Shown here: piece after piece, positions 1-8,158 of the stretch
Layout: every line of letters starts with the position of its first letter
Position numbering within the stretch: position 1 is the first letter of the stretch
Notes under the pieces: model-generated
Told to the model about the DNA's origin: nothing
The model's database searches: none
Seen by the model: only the letters and a program-made list of their open reading frames with translations
Assembly (NCBI RefSeq): GCF_900108345.1
Contig: NZ_FNVV01000013.1
Coordinates: forward strand, 186,001 to 250,000
DNA from: Bacteroides ndongoniae
Lineage (GTDB): Bacteria > Bacteroidota > Bacteroidia > Bacteroidales > Bacteroidaceae
Direction: 5' to 3'
DNA: 64,000 bases
Position numbers and translations under genes: made by a program

Positions 1-1
1 T

Positions 2-211
2 CTGCGCTCGGCCATGCTGTGGGACGTAATGGGCGGTGTAGCCCGCCGTTCGTGGGCCCGCAATCCGCACGCCATGGAGACCAGCGAGACCTTCAACCGC
101 ACCCATGAAGACGGCTATCACATCACGATGCCCTATCTGGCGGATGAGGAGCTGATAAATAGTTTGGCGGGCCTCACCCCTGGCCCCTCTCCCAAGGAGA
201 GGGGGAAGTAA
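2..211 (+). CDS. hutU: Urocanate hydratase, C-terminal end (partial)
   Basis: The reading frame is open from the window edge and gives about 69 residues, including ARRSWARNPHAMETSETFNR, which resembles the C-terminal part of long-form urocanate hydratases. That enzyme converts urocanate to imidazolone propionate with NAD as cofactor, in the cytoplasm. The other histidine-degradation genes follow on the same strand, which supports the call. The last 13 or so residues (GLTPGPSPKERGK) are encoded by a palindromic intergenic repeat (171-206), so the natural C terminus was probably replaced or extended by that repeat. Only the fragment can be seen, so the name rests on this short stretch plus context. 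Confidence 0.75.
   Translation: MRSAMLWDVMGGVARRSWARNPHAMETSETFNRTHEDGYHITMPYLADEELINSLAGLTPGPSPKERGK
171..206 (+). repeat. REP-like palindromic repeat, copy 1 (overlaps the hutU end)
   Basis: The core is GGCCCCTCTCCCAAGGAGAG preceded by CCTCACCCCT. The CCCCTCTCC/GGAGAGGGG arms form a hairpin. The same unit recurs inverted at 360-392, in part at 271-292, and as another inverted pair at 55857-55892 and 55971-56006. It supplies the stop-proximal codons of hutU. Confidence 0.85.
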
Positions 212-213
212 GT

Positions 214-368
214 GCTTCTTTATTTTGATAGAAATATGAATCACTTTTCCCTTTCCCTCTCTTTCCTTTTCCCCCTCTCTCAAGGAGAGGGGAGAATAAA
301 CGCTTTTTTACTTTGATAGAAATATGAATCACTTTTCCTTTTCCCTCTCTTTCCTTTCCCCCCTCTCC
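214..368 (+). repeat. Direct repeat of about 67 bp, two copies
   Basis: Positions 214-281 and 302-368 are near-identical. Each carries TTTGATAGAAATATGAATCA followed by a pyrimidine-rich tract, and the offset is 88 bp. The repeat lies between the two palindromic repeat copies and fills the gap between hutU and the formiminotransferase gene. No coding potential is seen. Confidence 0.85.
271..292 (+). repeat. REP-like palindromic repeat, partial copy
   Basis: CCCCTCTCTCAAGGAGAGGGG has the hairpin part of the repeat seen at 171-206 but lacks the CCTCACCCC head. Confidence 0.6.
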
Positions 369-392
369 CTGGGAGAGGGGCGGGGGTGAGGC
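360..392 (-). repeat. REP-like palindromic repeat, copy 2 (inverted)
   Basis: Read on the minus strand it matches copy 1: a CCTCACCCCCG head followed by CCCCTCTCCCAGGGAGAGGG. With copy 1 it forms an inverted pair about 220 bp across. Confidence 0.8.
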
Positions 393-416
393 CGGAAAGG
401 CTTATAAATAATGTAT

Positions 417-1313
417 ATGAACAGAATTATGGAATGCGTCCCCAACTTCAGCGAAGGACGCGACTTGCAGAAGATTGACCAGATTGTAGCTCCGTTCCGT
501 GCACGTGCCGGTGTGAAACTGCTTGACTATAGCAACGACGAAGACCACAACCGCCTGGTAGTGACCGTCGTGGGCGAACCCGAACCCTTGCGCGACGCAG
601 TCATCGAAGCCATCGGCGTGGCAGTAGAACTGATCGACCTGAATCACCACCAGGGACAACACCCGCGTATGGGTGCCGTCGATGTGGTGCCTTTTATCCC
701 TATCAAGGGCGTGACGATGGATGAGGCCATTGCCCTGTCGCGCGAAGTCGGCGAGGAAGTGGCCCGTCGCTACCAGCTGCCCGTCTTCCTGTACGAGAAG
801 TCTGCCACGGCTCCCCACCGCGAGAACCTGGCAGCCATCCGTAAAGGCGAGTTTGAAGGCATGGCCGAGAAGATACACCAGCCCGAATGGCATCCCGACT
901 ACGGTCCGACCGAGCGTCACCCCACCGCTGGTACTGTGGCCATCGGAGCACGCATGCCGCTGGTGGCCTACAACATCAACCTTTCCACACCCAGCTTAGA
1001 GATTGCCCACGACATTGCCAAGAAGATACGTTTCATTGGCGGCGGCCTGCGCTACTGCAAGGCGATGGGCGTAGAGCTGAAGGACCGCGGCATCACGCAG
1101 GTGTCCATCAACATGACCGACTATACCCGCACTGCCCTCTACCGTGCCTTCGAGTTGGTACGTATCGAAGCACGTCGTTACGGCGTGAGCATCGTGGGTA
1201 GTGAGATCATTGGCTTGGTGCCGATGGAAGCCCTGATTGATACCGCCTCCTACTACTTGGGATTGGAGAATTTCTCGATGCAGCAGGTACTGGAAGCACG
1301 CATTATGGAGTAA
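417..1313 (+). CDS. ftcD: Glutamate formimidoyltransferase
   Basis: Cytoplasmic enzyme that moves the formimino group of formiminoglutamate to tetrahydrofolate, the folate-dependent last stage of histidine breakdown. The N terminus MNRIMECVPNFSEGRD is typical of the family, as are SNDEDHNR with the conserved His near residue 44 and the segment INLSTPSLEIAHDIAKKIR. About 298 residues match the stand-alone formiminotransferase half of the mammalian bifunctional protein. An ATG at 411 would add two residues; 417 fits the family start better. The cyclodeaminase half is a separate gene at 2880. hutI follows after 12 bp, so the two are surely co-transcribed. Confidence 0.93.
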   Translation: MNRIMECVPNFSEGRDLQKIDQIVAPFRARAGVKLLDYSNDEDHNRLVVTVVGEPEPLRDAVIEAIGVAVELIDLNHHQGQHPRMGAVDVVPFIPIKGVTMDEAIALSREVGEEVARRYQLPVFLYEKSATAPHRENLAAIRKGEFEGMAEKIHQPEWHPDYGPTERHPTAGTVAIGARMPLVAYNINLSTPSLEIAHDIAKKIRFIGGGLRYCKAMGVELKDRGITQVSINMTDYTRTALYRAFELVRIEARRYGVSIVGSEIIGLVPMEALIDTASYYLGLENFSMQQVLEARIME

Positions 1314-1325
1314 AGACAAGGAGTT

Positions 1326-2576
1326 ATGAGCGAAAACCTGATTATATTCGATGCCCGTGTAGTGACCCCAATGGGATTTGCCGCCCGCAAGGGAGCAGAG
1401 ATGGGCGAGTTGCTGGTGATGGACCACGCCACCATCGAGGTGACCGACGGCGTCATCACCTATGTGGGTCCCAACCGCGGCGAGAACCGCGACGGGTACT
1501 ATCAGCACTACTGGCACTACAACGCCCGCGGCCGTTGCGTGCTGCCCGGCTTTGTCGATTCGCACACGCACTTCGTCTTCGGAGGCGAGCGGGCCGACGA
1601 GTTCTCGTGGCGGCTGAAAGGCGAAAGCTACATGAGCATCATGGAGCGGGGCGGCGGCATTGTCAGCACCGTGAAGGCCACGCGAGCCTCCAACTTCATA
1701 CGTCTGCGCGCCAAGGCCGAAGGTTTCCTGAAGCAGATGAACGCCATGGGCGTGACAACCGTGGAGGGCAAGAGCGGCTATGGACTGGACAAAGAGACGG
1801 AACTGATGCAGCTTCGCATCATGCGCAGCCTGAATGGCGACGAGCACCGCCGGGTGGACATCGTGCCCACCTTTCTGGGTGCTCACGCCGTGCCGCAGGA
1901 GTATGCCGGACGCACCGACGACTACATCGACTTCCTCATTCGCGAGGTGATGCCCTGTGTGGCCGAGGCCGGGCTGGCCGAGTTCTGCGACGTCTTCTGT
2001 GAGCAGGGGGTATTCTCCATCGAACAGTCGCGCCGACTGCTGCTCGCCGCCCGCGGGATGGGCTTCAACCTGAAGCTGCATGCCGACGAGATAGTGCCCT
2101 TGGGCGGTGCCGGATTAGCAGCGGAACTGTCTGCCACGTCGGCCGACCACCTGCTGCATGCCTCCGATGCCGACATTCGCGCCATGGCCGAGAAGGGAGT
2201 TGTCGCCACGCTGCTCCCCCTGACTGCCTTTGCACTGAAGGAACCCTACGCCCGCGGCCGTGCCATGATAGATGCCGGCTGTGCCGTGGCCTTAGCCACC
2301 GACCTGAACCCCGGCAGCTGCTTCTCGGGTTCCATCCCGCTGACGTTTGCCTTAGCCTGCATCTATATGCAGATGAGCATCGAAGAAGCCATCACGGCCC
2401 TCACCCTGAACGGTGCCGCCGCGCTGAACCGTGCCGGTTCGATAGGCAGCATCGAAGTGGGCAAGAAGGGCGACTTGGTGGTGCTGAACACCGACAATTA
2501 CCATTTCCTGCCCTATTACATCGGCATGAACTGCGTGATTGCGACCATCAAGGAAGGAGTGATTTATCCCTCCTGA
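1326..2576 (+). CDS. hutI: Imidazolonepropionase
   Basis: Zinc-dependent amidohydrolase that opens 4-imidazolone-5-propionate to N-formimino-L-glutamate, the third step of histidine degradation. The metal-binding motif DSHTHFVFGG places the ligand histidines at residues 80 and 82. GKSGYGLDKETELMQLRIM, KLHADEIVPLGGAGLAAEL and ATDLNPGS are also typical. The length of 416 residues is usual. Its product feeds the formiminotransferase encoded just upstream. A 303-bp gap with tandem repeats separates it from the cyclodeaminase gene, so the operon may have an internal break or a stability element there. Confidence 0.95.
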   Translation: MSENLIIFDARVVTPMGFAARKGAEMGELLVMDHATIEVTDGVITYVGPNRGENRDGYYQHYWHYNARGRCVLPGFVDSHTHFVFGGERADEFSWRLKGESYMSIMERGGGIVSTVKATRASNFIRLRAKAEGFLKQMNAMGVTTVEGKSGYGLDKETELMQLRIMRSLNGDEHRRVDIVPTFLGAHAVPQEYAGRTDDYIDFLIREVMPCVAEAGLAEFCDVFCEQGVFSIEQSRRLLLAARGMGFNLKLHADEIVPLGGAGLAAELSATSADHLLHASDADIRAMAEKGVVATLLPLTAFALKEPYARGRAMIDAGCAVALATDLNPGSCFSGSIPLTFALACIYMQMSIEEAITALTLNGAAALNRAGSIGSIEVGKKGDLVVLNTDNYHFLPYYIGMNCVIATIKEGVIYPS

Positions 2577-2879
2577 CCTGCCTCATAAAGCAATGTGTCC
2601 GGCTGTGACCGAAGGTAAGAACCGGTAGCTTTTCCTGACAGTCTTGTGCCCTTTCCACCTCGCTATACGACCGAGGGGGCCTAAGTATAGGACTGAGGGT
2701 ACCTAAGTATAGGACTGAGACCCCCTCTCTATACGACTGAGAGGGTCTAAATATAGAGCTCTGATAGTCAGTGGTTTACAGAAAGGCTTGCTGATGGTTA
2801 TAAAAAGTTACATTTACCCGTCGGTCCCGCCATTCGGACACCCGAAAAAACAGAAGTAAAACCTTAAAATCAGAATATC
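2577..2879. other. Gene-free gap inside the hut operon
   Basis: The 303 bp between hutI and the cyclodeaminase gene hold no reading frame of note. The middle is occupied by the 22-bp tandem array at 2664-2769. No convincing TAnnTTTG promoter is seen before 2880, so the downstream genes may depend on read-through. Confidence 0.7.
2664..2769. repeat. Tandem array D, 22-bp period, five units
   Basis: Units begin at 2664, 2686, 2708, 2730 and 2752, each 22 bp long and opening TATA(C/G)GAC(C/T)GAG, except the last, which diverges after TATAG. Several end in CTAAG or CTAAA. The third unit has CCCCCTCTC where the others have GGG-rich sequence, so the units can pair with each other on one strand. 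No protein is encoded, and the units are diverged rather than identical. Confidence 0.85.
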
Positions 2880-3509
2880 ATGTTAGTCGATTTAACCGTA
2901 AAAGAGTTTTTGAATAAAGTAGCCGGCAACGCCCCCGTGCCCGGCGGCGGCAGTGTGGCTGCCTTGTGTGGTGCCATCGCCTCGTCCTTAGCCGCCATGG
3001 TGGCCAACCTGACCCTCGGCAAGAAGAACTACGAAGCCTGCCAGGAGCAGATGCAGCACATCGCCGCGCTGGCAGCGGAACGGAAGGACGTTTTCGTGGC
3101 CGACATCGACCGCGACTCCGAAGCCTACGACCGCGTATTTGCCTGCTTCAAGATGCCCAAGGCCACCGATGAGGAGAAGAGTGCCCGCAGCGCCGCCATC
3201 CAGGAGGCCACGAAGCACGCCGCTCTGGTACCGATGCAGGTGGCGCGCAACGCTTACGAGCTGATGAGCGTCATCGTGGAAGTGGCCCGCCACGGCAACC
3301 GCAACGCCGTGACCGACGCCTGCGTGGCTATGATGACCGCCCGCAGTGCCGTGCTGGGCGCACTGATGAACGTGCGCATCAACTTAGGCTCGCTGAAGGA
3401 CAAGGAGTTTGCCCTGAGCTTGCAGGACGAGGCCGACGAACTGGAACGCCAGGCCCTGCTGAAAGAGAAAGCATTGTTGGACGAAATAAACCGGGAGCTG
3501 CGAGTATGA
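2880..3509 (+). CDS. Formimidoyltetrahydrofolate cyclodeaminase
   Basis: Releases ammonia from 5-formimino-tetrahydrofolate to give 5,10-methenyl-tetrahydrofolate, so that histidine carbon enters the one-carbon pool. The 209 residues match the helical FTCD C-terminal family. The N-terminal glycine-rich motif APVPGGGSVAALCGA is diagnostic of this fold. In vertebrates the domain is fused to the formiminotransferase; here it is separate, as in many Bacteroidota and Clostridia. The stop overlaps the hutH start by 4 bp (ATGA), indicating translational coupling with hutH. Confidence 0.92.
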   Translation: MLVDLTVKEFLNKVAGNAPVPGGGSVAALCGAIASSLAAMVANLTLGKKNYEACQEQMQHIAALAAERKDVFVADIDRDSEAYDRVFACFKMPKATDEEKSARSAAIQEATKHAALVPMQVARNAYELMSVIVEVARHGNRNAVTDACVAMMTARSAVLGALMNVRINLGSLKDKEFALSLQDEADELERQALLKEKALLDEINRELRV

Positions 3510-5002
3510 ACAACGTGTATTATGTAGGGTCGGGCGACCTGACCTTCGAACTGATCGAGCGAATCATCAACGAAAACCTGAAACTGGAACTGGCTCCGGA
3601 AGCCAAGCTGCGCATCCAGCGCTGCCGCGACTATCTGGACCGGAAGATTGCCGAATCCGACGTACCCCTGTACGGCATCACCACCGGCTTCGGCTCGCTG
3701 TGCAACAAGAACATCTCGCCCGACGAACTGGGCACCCTGCAGGAAAACCTCATCAAGAGCCATGCCTGCAGCGTGGGCGAGGAGATAAGGCCCGTTATCG
3801 TGAAACTGATGATGCTGCTCAAGGCACATGCCCTGTCGTTGGGGCACAGCGGCGTGCAGGTCATCACCGTGCAGCGCATCCTCGACTTCTTCAACAACGA
3901 CGTCATGCCCATCGTCTATGACCGCGGATCCTTGGGCGCTTCGGGCGACCTGGCACCGCTGGCCAACCTCTTCCTGCCCCTCATCGGCGTGGGCGACGTC
4001 TATTACAAAGGCAAGAAACGCGAAGCCATCAGCGTGCTCGACGAGTTCGGCTGGGAGCCCGTCCACCTGATGAGCAAGGAAGGACTGGCGCTGCTCAACG
4101 GCACCCAGTTCATGAGCGCCAACGGTGTGTTCGCCATCCTCAAGGCCCGGCGCCTCAGCAAGAAGGCCGACCTCATCGCCGCCCTGTCGCTCGAAGCCTT
4201 CGACGGGCGCATCGACCCCTTCATGGACTGCATCCAGCAGATACGCCCTCATCAGGGACAGATAGAGACAGGCGCAGCCTTCCGCACGCTGTTGGAGGGC
4301 AGCGAGCTCATCGCCCGGCCCAAACAGCATGTGCAAGACCCTTATTCGTTCCGTTGCATTCCGCAGGTGCACGGCGCCACCAAGGACGCCATCCGCTACG
4401 TGTCGTCGGTGTTGCTCACCGAAATCAACTCGGTGACGGACAATCCCACCATCTTCCCCGACGAGGACTGCATCATCTCCGGCGGTAACTTCCACGGTCA
4501 GCCGCTGGCCATCTCGTACGATTTCCTGGGTATCGCCCTGGCCGAGTTAGGCAACATCTCCGAGCGACGCATTGCCCAGCTCATCATGGGCCTGCGCGGG
4601 TTGCCCGAGTTCCTTGTGGCCAATCCGGGGTTGAACTCCGGCTTCATGATACCGCAGTATGCAGCCGCCTCGATGGTCAGCCAGAACAAGATGTACTGCT
4701 ACGCCGCCAGCAGCGACTCCATCGTGTCGAGCAACGGGCAGGAGGACCACGTCAGCATGGGCGCCAATGCCGCCACCAAGCTCTTCCGCATCATGGACAA
4801 TCTGGAGCACATCCTCAGCATCGAGCTGATGAACGCCGCGCAGGGTATCGAGTTCCGCCGTCCGCTCAAGACGTCGCCTCTGCTGGAACGCTTCCTGCAC
4901 GAGTACCGCAAGGAAGTGCCTTTTGTGAAAGACGACATCGTGATGTACAAGGAAATTCACAAAACCGTCGCGTTCCTGAACCGGACGAAGTTTGATTACT
5001 GA
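3506..5002 (+). CDS. hutH: Histidine ammonia-lyase
   Basis: Deaminates L-histidine to urocanate, the entry step of the pathway. The GSLGASGDLAPLANL segment contains the Ala145-Ser146-Gly147 triad that cyclises to the electrophilic MIO group. NGTQFMSANG, QDPYSFRCIPQVHGA and TDNPTIF are further family motifs. At 498 residues it has the normal length. It starts inside the stop of the cyclodeaminase gene and is the last gene of the operon. A 16-bp perfect inverted repeat 29 bp downstream (5032-5073) may end the transcript. Confidence 0.96.
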   Translation: MNNVYYVGSGDLTFELIERIINENLKLELAPEAKLRIQRCRDYLDRKIAESDVPLYGITTGFGSLCNKNISPDELGTLQENLIKSHACSVGEEIRPVIVKLMMLLKAHALSLGHSGVQVITVQRILDFFNNDVMPIVYDRGSLGASGDLAPLANLFLPLIGVGDVYYKGKKREAISVLDEFGWEPVHLMSKEGLALLNGTQFMSANGVFAILKARRLSKKADLIAALSLEAFDGRIDPFMDCIQQIRPHQGQIETGAAFRTLLEGSELIARPKQHVQDPYSFRCIPQVHGATKDAIRYVSSVLLTEINSVTDNPTIFPDEDCIISGGNFHGQPLAISYDFLGIALAELGNISERRIAQLIMGLRGLPEFLVANPGLNSGFMIPQYAAASMVSQNKMYCYAASSDSIVSSNGQEDHVSMGANAATKLFRIMDNLEHILSIELMNAAQGIEFRRPLKTSPLLERFLHEYRKEVPFVKDDIVMYKEIHKTVAFLNRTKFDY

Positions 5003-5031
5003 ATGATATAATTTTTATTAATCTTTTGACC

Positions 5032-5073
5032 ATAGAAAGAAAACTCACTTTTTATATTGAGTTTTCTTTCTAT
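5032..5073. promoter_or_regulatory. Perfect 16-bp inverted repeat: terminator or TetR operator
   Basis: ATAGAAAGAAAACTCA at 5032-5047 is matched exactly by its reverse complement at 5058-5073, with a 10-base AT-rich loop. The right arm overlaps the first bases of TATCTTTG (5071-5078), a -7-type box for the TetR gene starting at 5141. It could be the hut operon terminator, the regulator's own operator, or both. Confidence 0.65.
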
Positions 5074-5140
5074 CTTTGCTTCGTTTAATTTTCAACATGG
5101 AATCCATAGTAATGGGTTTGTACAGAGAGAGAGCATCGAT

Positions 5141-5782
5141 ATGGAAGAAAATACGAAGAATCCTGCCCCGCGGGCTGAACTGAAAAAACGAATCATCGAC
5201 AGTTCGCTCGAGGCATTTACAAAACATGGCATCAAGAGTATCACGATGGACGAGATAGCCTCCTCGTTGGGCATCTCGAAACGTACCCTCTACGAGGTGT
5301 TTTACGATAAGGAGACACTGCTGGAAGCATGCGTGCTTCGCCGCCAGGAAATGGAGGAACAGTACCTGAAGGAGGTACAAGCCGTAGCCGGCAACGTGTT
5401 GGAAGTGATCTTGAAGCTTTTCCAGTACAGCATCGAGCAGTTTCATGCCACCAATAAGAAATTTTTTGAGGACATAAAGAAGTATCCGCGGGTGGCTGAG
5501 CTGATGATGAACCGTCACAACCGCAACTCGGAAGAGGCCATCCGTTTCTTCGAGGAAGGCGTTTCGCAAGGTCTCTTCCGCGATGATGTCAATTTTGAGA
5601 TCATGAGCCTGCTTGTACGCGAACAGCTGGACTTGCTGATGAACACGGACATTTGTCAGAAGTATTCGTTCCTCTCTGTTTACGAAACAATTATGTTTAC
5701 TTATCTGCGTGGCATCTCGACCATCAAAGGGGCGCAGGTCTTGGAAAACTTTATCTGTGAATATCGTAGAAACAAGCGATAA
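5141..5782 (+). CDS. TetR/AcrR family transcriptional regulator
   Basis: The N-terminal helix-turn-helix is clear: IDSSLEAFTKHGIKSITMDE, then IASSLGISKRTLYEVFYDK. The remaining 150 or so residues would be the ligand-binding and dimerisation domain; the ligand is unknown. The start at 5141 is preferred because a longer frame from 5057 would place its start upstream of the likely -7 box at 5071-5078. At 213 residues it has normal TetR length. The 16-bp inverted repeat overlapping its promoter suggests autoregulation. It lies 46 bp upstream of the SGNH/MBOAT genes on the same strand and may control them. Confidence 0.88.
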   Translation: MEENTKNPAPRAELKKRIIDSSLEAFTKHGIKSITMDEIASSLGISKRTLYEVFYDKETLLEACVLRRQEMEEQYLKEVQAVAGNVLEVILKLFQYSIEQFHATNKKFFEDIKKYPRVAELMMNRHNRNSEEAIRFFEEGVSQGLFRDDVNFEIMSLLVREQLDLLMNTDICQKYSFLSVYETIMFTYLRGISTIKGAQVLENFICEYRRNKR

Positions 5783-5800
5783 CGTTTCCTGCATTTTTCG

Positions 5801-5808
5801 TACTTTTG
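5801..5808 (+). promoter_or_regulatory. Possible -7 box before the O-acetylation genes
   Basis: TACTTTTG fits TAnnTTTG of the Bacteroidota primary sigma factor and lies 20 bp before the ATG at 5829. No clear TTTG -33 box is seen at the expected distance. AAGGAG at 5817-5822 is a good ribosome binding site for the same start. Confidence 0.4.
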
Positions 5809-5828
5809 CCCTCCTCTAAGGAGTAAGT

Positions 5829-7211
5829 ATGGAAAAAAATGCATTGAAATATACCGCTATCTGGGTCTTCCTTGTGCTGGGTGGGCTGTTGCTGATGTAC
5901 CTGCTGCCCGACCTGAACATTGGCGGGCATAAGCTGAGGCGGGTCGATCTGCTGAGCGACGTGCGTCCGCCTGCTGTTCCGCTCGAAGAACCCGATACGC
6001 TGCTGCCTCCGCCGCCCAAGCCGAAGCCGGCCTTTGCCGATACGTGCCGTACGGGCATGACCTGCATCGAAGACTACAGCGATTCCGCCATGCGTGGCAT
6101 GGCTCCTTTCTACCGGGCACTGGACGAATTGTCGTCCCGCTCGCGCCGGGTGGTGCGCATCGCCTACTTCGGCGATTCCTTTATCGAAGGCGACATCCTG
6201 ACTGCCGATTTGCGCGAGATGCTGCAGCGCAAGTACGGTGGCCGTGGGGTAGGTTTTGTGCCCATCACTTCCATCGTCAGCGGGTTCCGCCCCACCGTAC
6301 GCCATACCTTTGGCGGTTGGGAAAGCCATTCGGCAATGGACTCGGTGGCTTTCGACAAGAGCCGGCAGGGTATCTCCGGCCATTACTTCATTCCCGGCCC
6401 CGGCGCCTATGTCGAGCTGAAGGGGCAGAGCAGATATGCCTCTCTGCTGGATACGTGCCGGCGTGTCTCCATCCTGTTCTGTAATAAGGGTGAAACCACC
6501 ATTACGGTGCGTGTCAACCGCAACGAACCCGTTACTGAAACGTTTCAGCCTACCGGCGGCCTGCAGGCGATGACCGTAGAAGGCCGTATCGGGTCGGTCC
6601 GCTGGACGGTGGATCGGGCCGACTCTACGCTGTTCTATGGCGCAACGATGGATGGCGACGCGGGCATTGCGGTAGATAATTTCTCGCTGCGCGGTACGTC
6701 GGGACTCTCTCTGCGCTCCATACCGATGCATACGCTGCGCGAATTTGACCGCGAACGCCCGTACGACCTCATTGTTCTTCAGTACGGGCTGAATGTGGCT
6801 ACCGAGCTTGGCAGGAAGTACGATAAATACATAGCCGGCATGCATACCGCGCTGGAGCACCTGAAGGAAGCCTTTCCGCAGGCCGGCATCCTGATTGTGG
6901 GCGTGGGCGACCGCGACTACAAGACCGAAGAAGGCGAGTTGCGAACCATGCCGGGAGTAAAGAACCTGATGCGTTATCAGCAGAATCTGGCGGCCGATGC
7001 CGGCGTGGCATTCTGGAATCTGTTCGAGGCCATGGGTGGCGATGGCAGCATGGCACGACTGGTGGAGGCGAAACCTGCAATGGCCAATTACGACTATACA
7101 CACATCAACTTCCGCGGCGGAAAGCATCTGGCAAAATTGCTGTACGAAGCGCTGGTTTACGGAAAGGAACAGTATGACAGGAGGCGTGCTTATGAAGAAA
7201 TGGAACCTTGA
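5829..7211 (+). CDS. Membrane-anchored SGNH-family protein (O-acetylation partner)
   Basis: A 460-residue protein with one N-terminal membrane segment (about residues 8-27), a proline-rich linker near 50-65, and a periplasmic SGNH-hydrolase domain. Block I is YFGDSFIEGD with G115-D116-S117, and the C-terminal catalytic pair is in DYTHIN (D422, H425). Such proteins act with MBOAT acyltransferases as AlgJ/AlgX-like or PatB-like enzymes that place acetyl groups on exported polysaccharide. The MBOAT gene lies two genes downstream. It overlaps the next gene by 20 bp. The acetylated polymer cannot be told from sequence. Confidence 0.82.
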   Translation: MEKNALKYTAIWVFLVLGGLLLMYLLPDLNIGGHKLRRVDLLSDVRPPAVPLEEPDTLLPPPPKPKPAFADTCRTGMTCIEDYSDSAMRGMAPFYRALDELSSRSRRVVRIAYFGDSFIEGDILTADLREMLQRKYGGRGVGFVPITSIVSGFRPTVRHTFGGWESHSAMDSVAFDKSRQGISGHYFIPGPGAYVELKGQSRYASLLDTCRRVSILFCNKGETTITVRVNRNEPVTETFQPTGGLQAMTVEGRIGSVRWTVDRADSTLFYGATMDGDAGIAVDNFSLRGTSGLSLRSIPMHTLREFDRERPYDLIVLQYGLNVATELGRKYDKYIAGMHTALEHLKEAFPQAGILIVGVGDRDYKTEEGELRTMPGVKNLMRYQQNLAADAGVAFWNLFEAMGGDGSMARLVEAKPAMANYDYTHINFRGGKHLAKLLYEALVYGKEQYDRRRAYEEMEP

Positions 7212-8127
7212 CAAGCTGTCGGCCGGGTGGCGCAACGCATTGTGCTGCTTAGTGTGGATGCTGATTGCCGTGCCGGTGGTGCAGGCGCAGGATGCCGTGC
7301 CGCTTTGCCCCATGCCGGACGTGGTGGCGGTCGGTGCCGATACGTTGCCGGTCTGCTCCATGCGTACCGATACCATTGCTCTGCCGCGGCTGACGTATCC
7401 GGCTGCTTTCCGGCAGTTGGCCGACAACGTACTGACCGACAGTCTGGGCGTCCTCGACCCGATCTGGGAGCAGTTGAGGCTGCGTCACTTGGGCGTCGTG
7501 ACGGACACGTTGCGCATCGTCCACGTGGGCGACAGCCATATCCGCGGACATATCTTCCCACGCACGGTAGGCGAAGCGATGCAGCGCGATTTTGGTACGG
7601 TCAGTTATACCGACCTCGGCATTAACGGGGCGTTTTGCGTCACCTTTACCCGTCCCGACCGTATAGACCAGATAGCCGAGCTGCATCCGGACATGCTGAT
7701 ACTGTCGTTCGGTACCAACGAGAGCCATAACCGTCGATACAACTCCATGACCCACTACAGGCAGATAGATGACCTGGTGCGTATGCTGCGCGAACGTTTG
7801 CCGGAGGTGCCCATGCTGATGACGACCCCTCCCGGCTCGTACGAAAGCTTCCGCCAAAGCCGGCGCCGTCGTACCTATAAGATCAATCCCCGTACCGATA
7901 GGACCGTGCAGACCATCCGCCGCTATGCCGACGACAATGGTCTGGCCGTCTGGGACCTGTACAATATTGCAGGAGGTGTCAGACGCGCCTGCCTGAACTG
8001 GCAGGAGGCCGGCCTGATGCGCCCCGACCATGTGCACTATTTGCCCGAGGGCTATCGTCTGCAGGGCGAGATGCTGTATCAGGCTCTGCTGAGGGCTTAC
8101 AACGATTATTGCATGGGGATGAGATAA
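7192..8127 (+). CDS. Exported SGNH/GDSL hydrolase-family protein
   Basis: About 311 residues with a signal peptide (hydrophobic LCCLVWMLIAVPVVQAQD near residues 18-35). Block I is HVGDSHIRGH (G113-D114-S115). LILSFGTNESH is a likely block III and PDHVHYLPEGY the C-terminal Asp/His block, so the catalytic set looks complete. The start at 7192 is chosen for AGGAGGC at 7179-7185 and the signal peptide; a longer frame exists upstream but lies inside the previous gene. The overlap with that gene and 31 bp to the MBOAT gene indicate one operon. It probably acts as a second acetyltransferase or esterase of the module. Confidence 0.82.
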   Translation: MKKWNLDKLSAGWRNALCCLVWMLIAVPVVQAQDAVPLCPMPDVVAVGADTLPVCSMRTDTIALPRLTYPAAFRQLADNVLTDSLGVLDPIWEQLRLRHLGVVTDTLRIVHVGDSHIRGHIFPRTVGEAMQRDFGTVSYTDLGINGAFCVTFTRPDRIDQIAELHPDMLILSFGTNESHNRRYNSMTHYRQIDDLVRMLRERLPEVPMLMTTPPGSYESFRQSRRRRTYKINPRTDRTVQTIRRYADDNGLAVWDLYNIAGGVRRACLNWQEAGLMRPDHVHYLPEGYRLQGEMLYQALLRAYNDYCMGMR

Positions 8128-8158
8128 GATTTGATGAAACTCTAAATTCAGTTGTTTT

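Noticed and set aside
996-2081. 361-codon minus-strand frame
   Set aside because: Antisense to hutI and ftcD, with no supporting signal.
2664-2769. CRISPR array
   Set aside because: Units are 22 bp without separate spacers, are diverged rather than identical, and no cas genes are present. The same holds for arrays A, B and C.
3254-4495. 413-codon minus-strand frame
   Set aside because: Antisense to hutH; the product is low in recognisable motifs and rich in His and Val, as expected from the complement of the hutH codons.
5751-7427. 558-codon minus-strand frame
   Set aside because: Antisense to the SGNH genes; no domain or start signal; same artefact.
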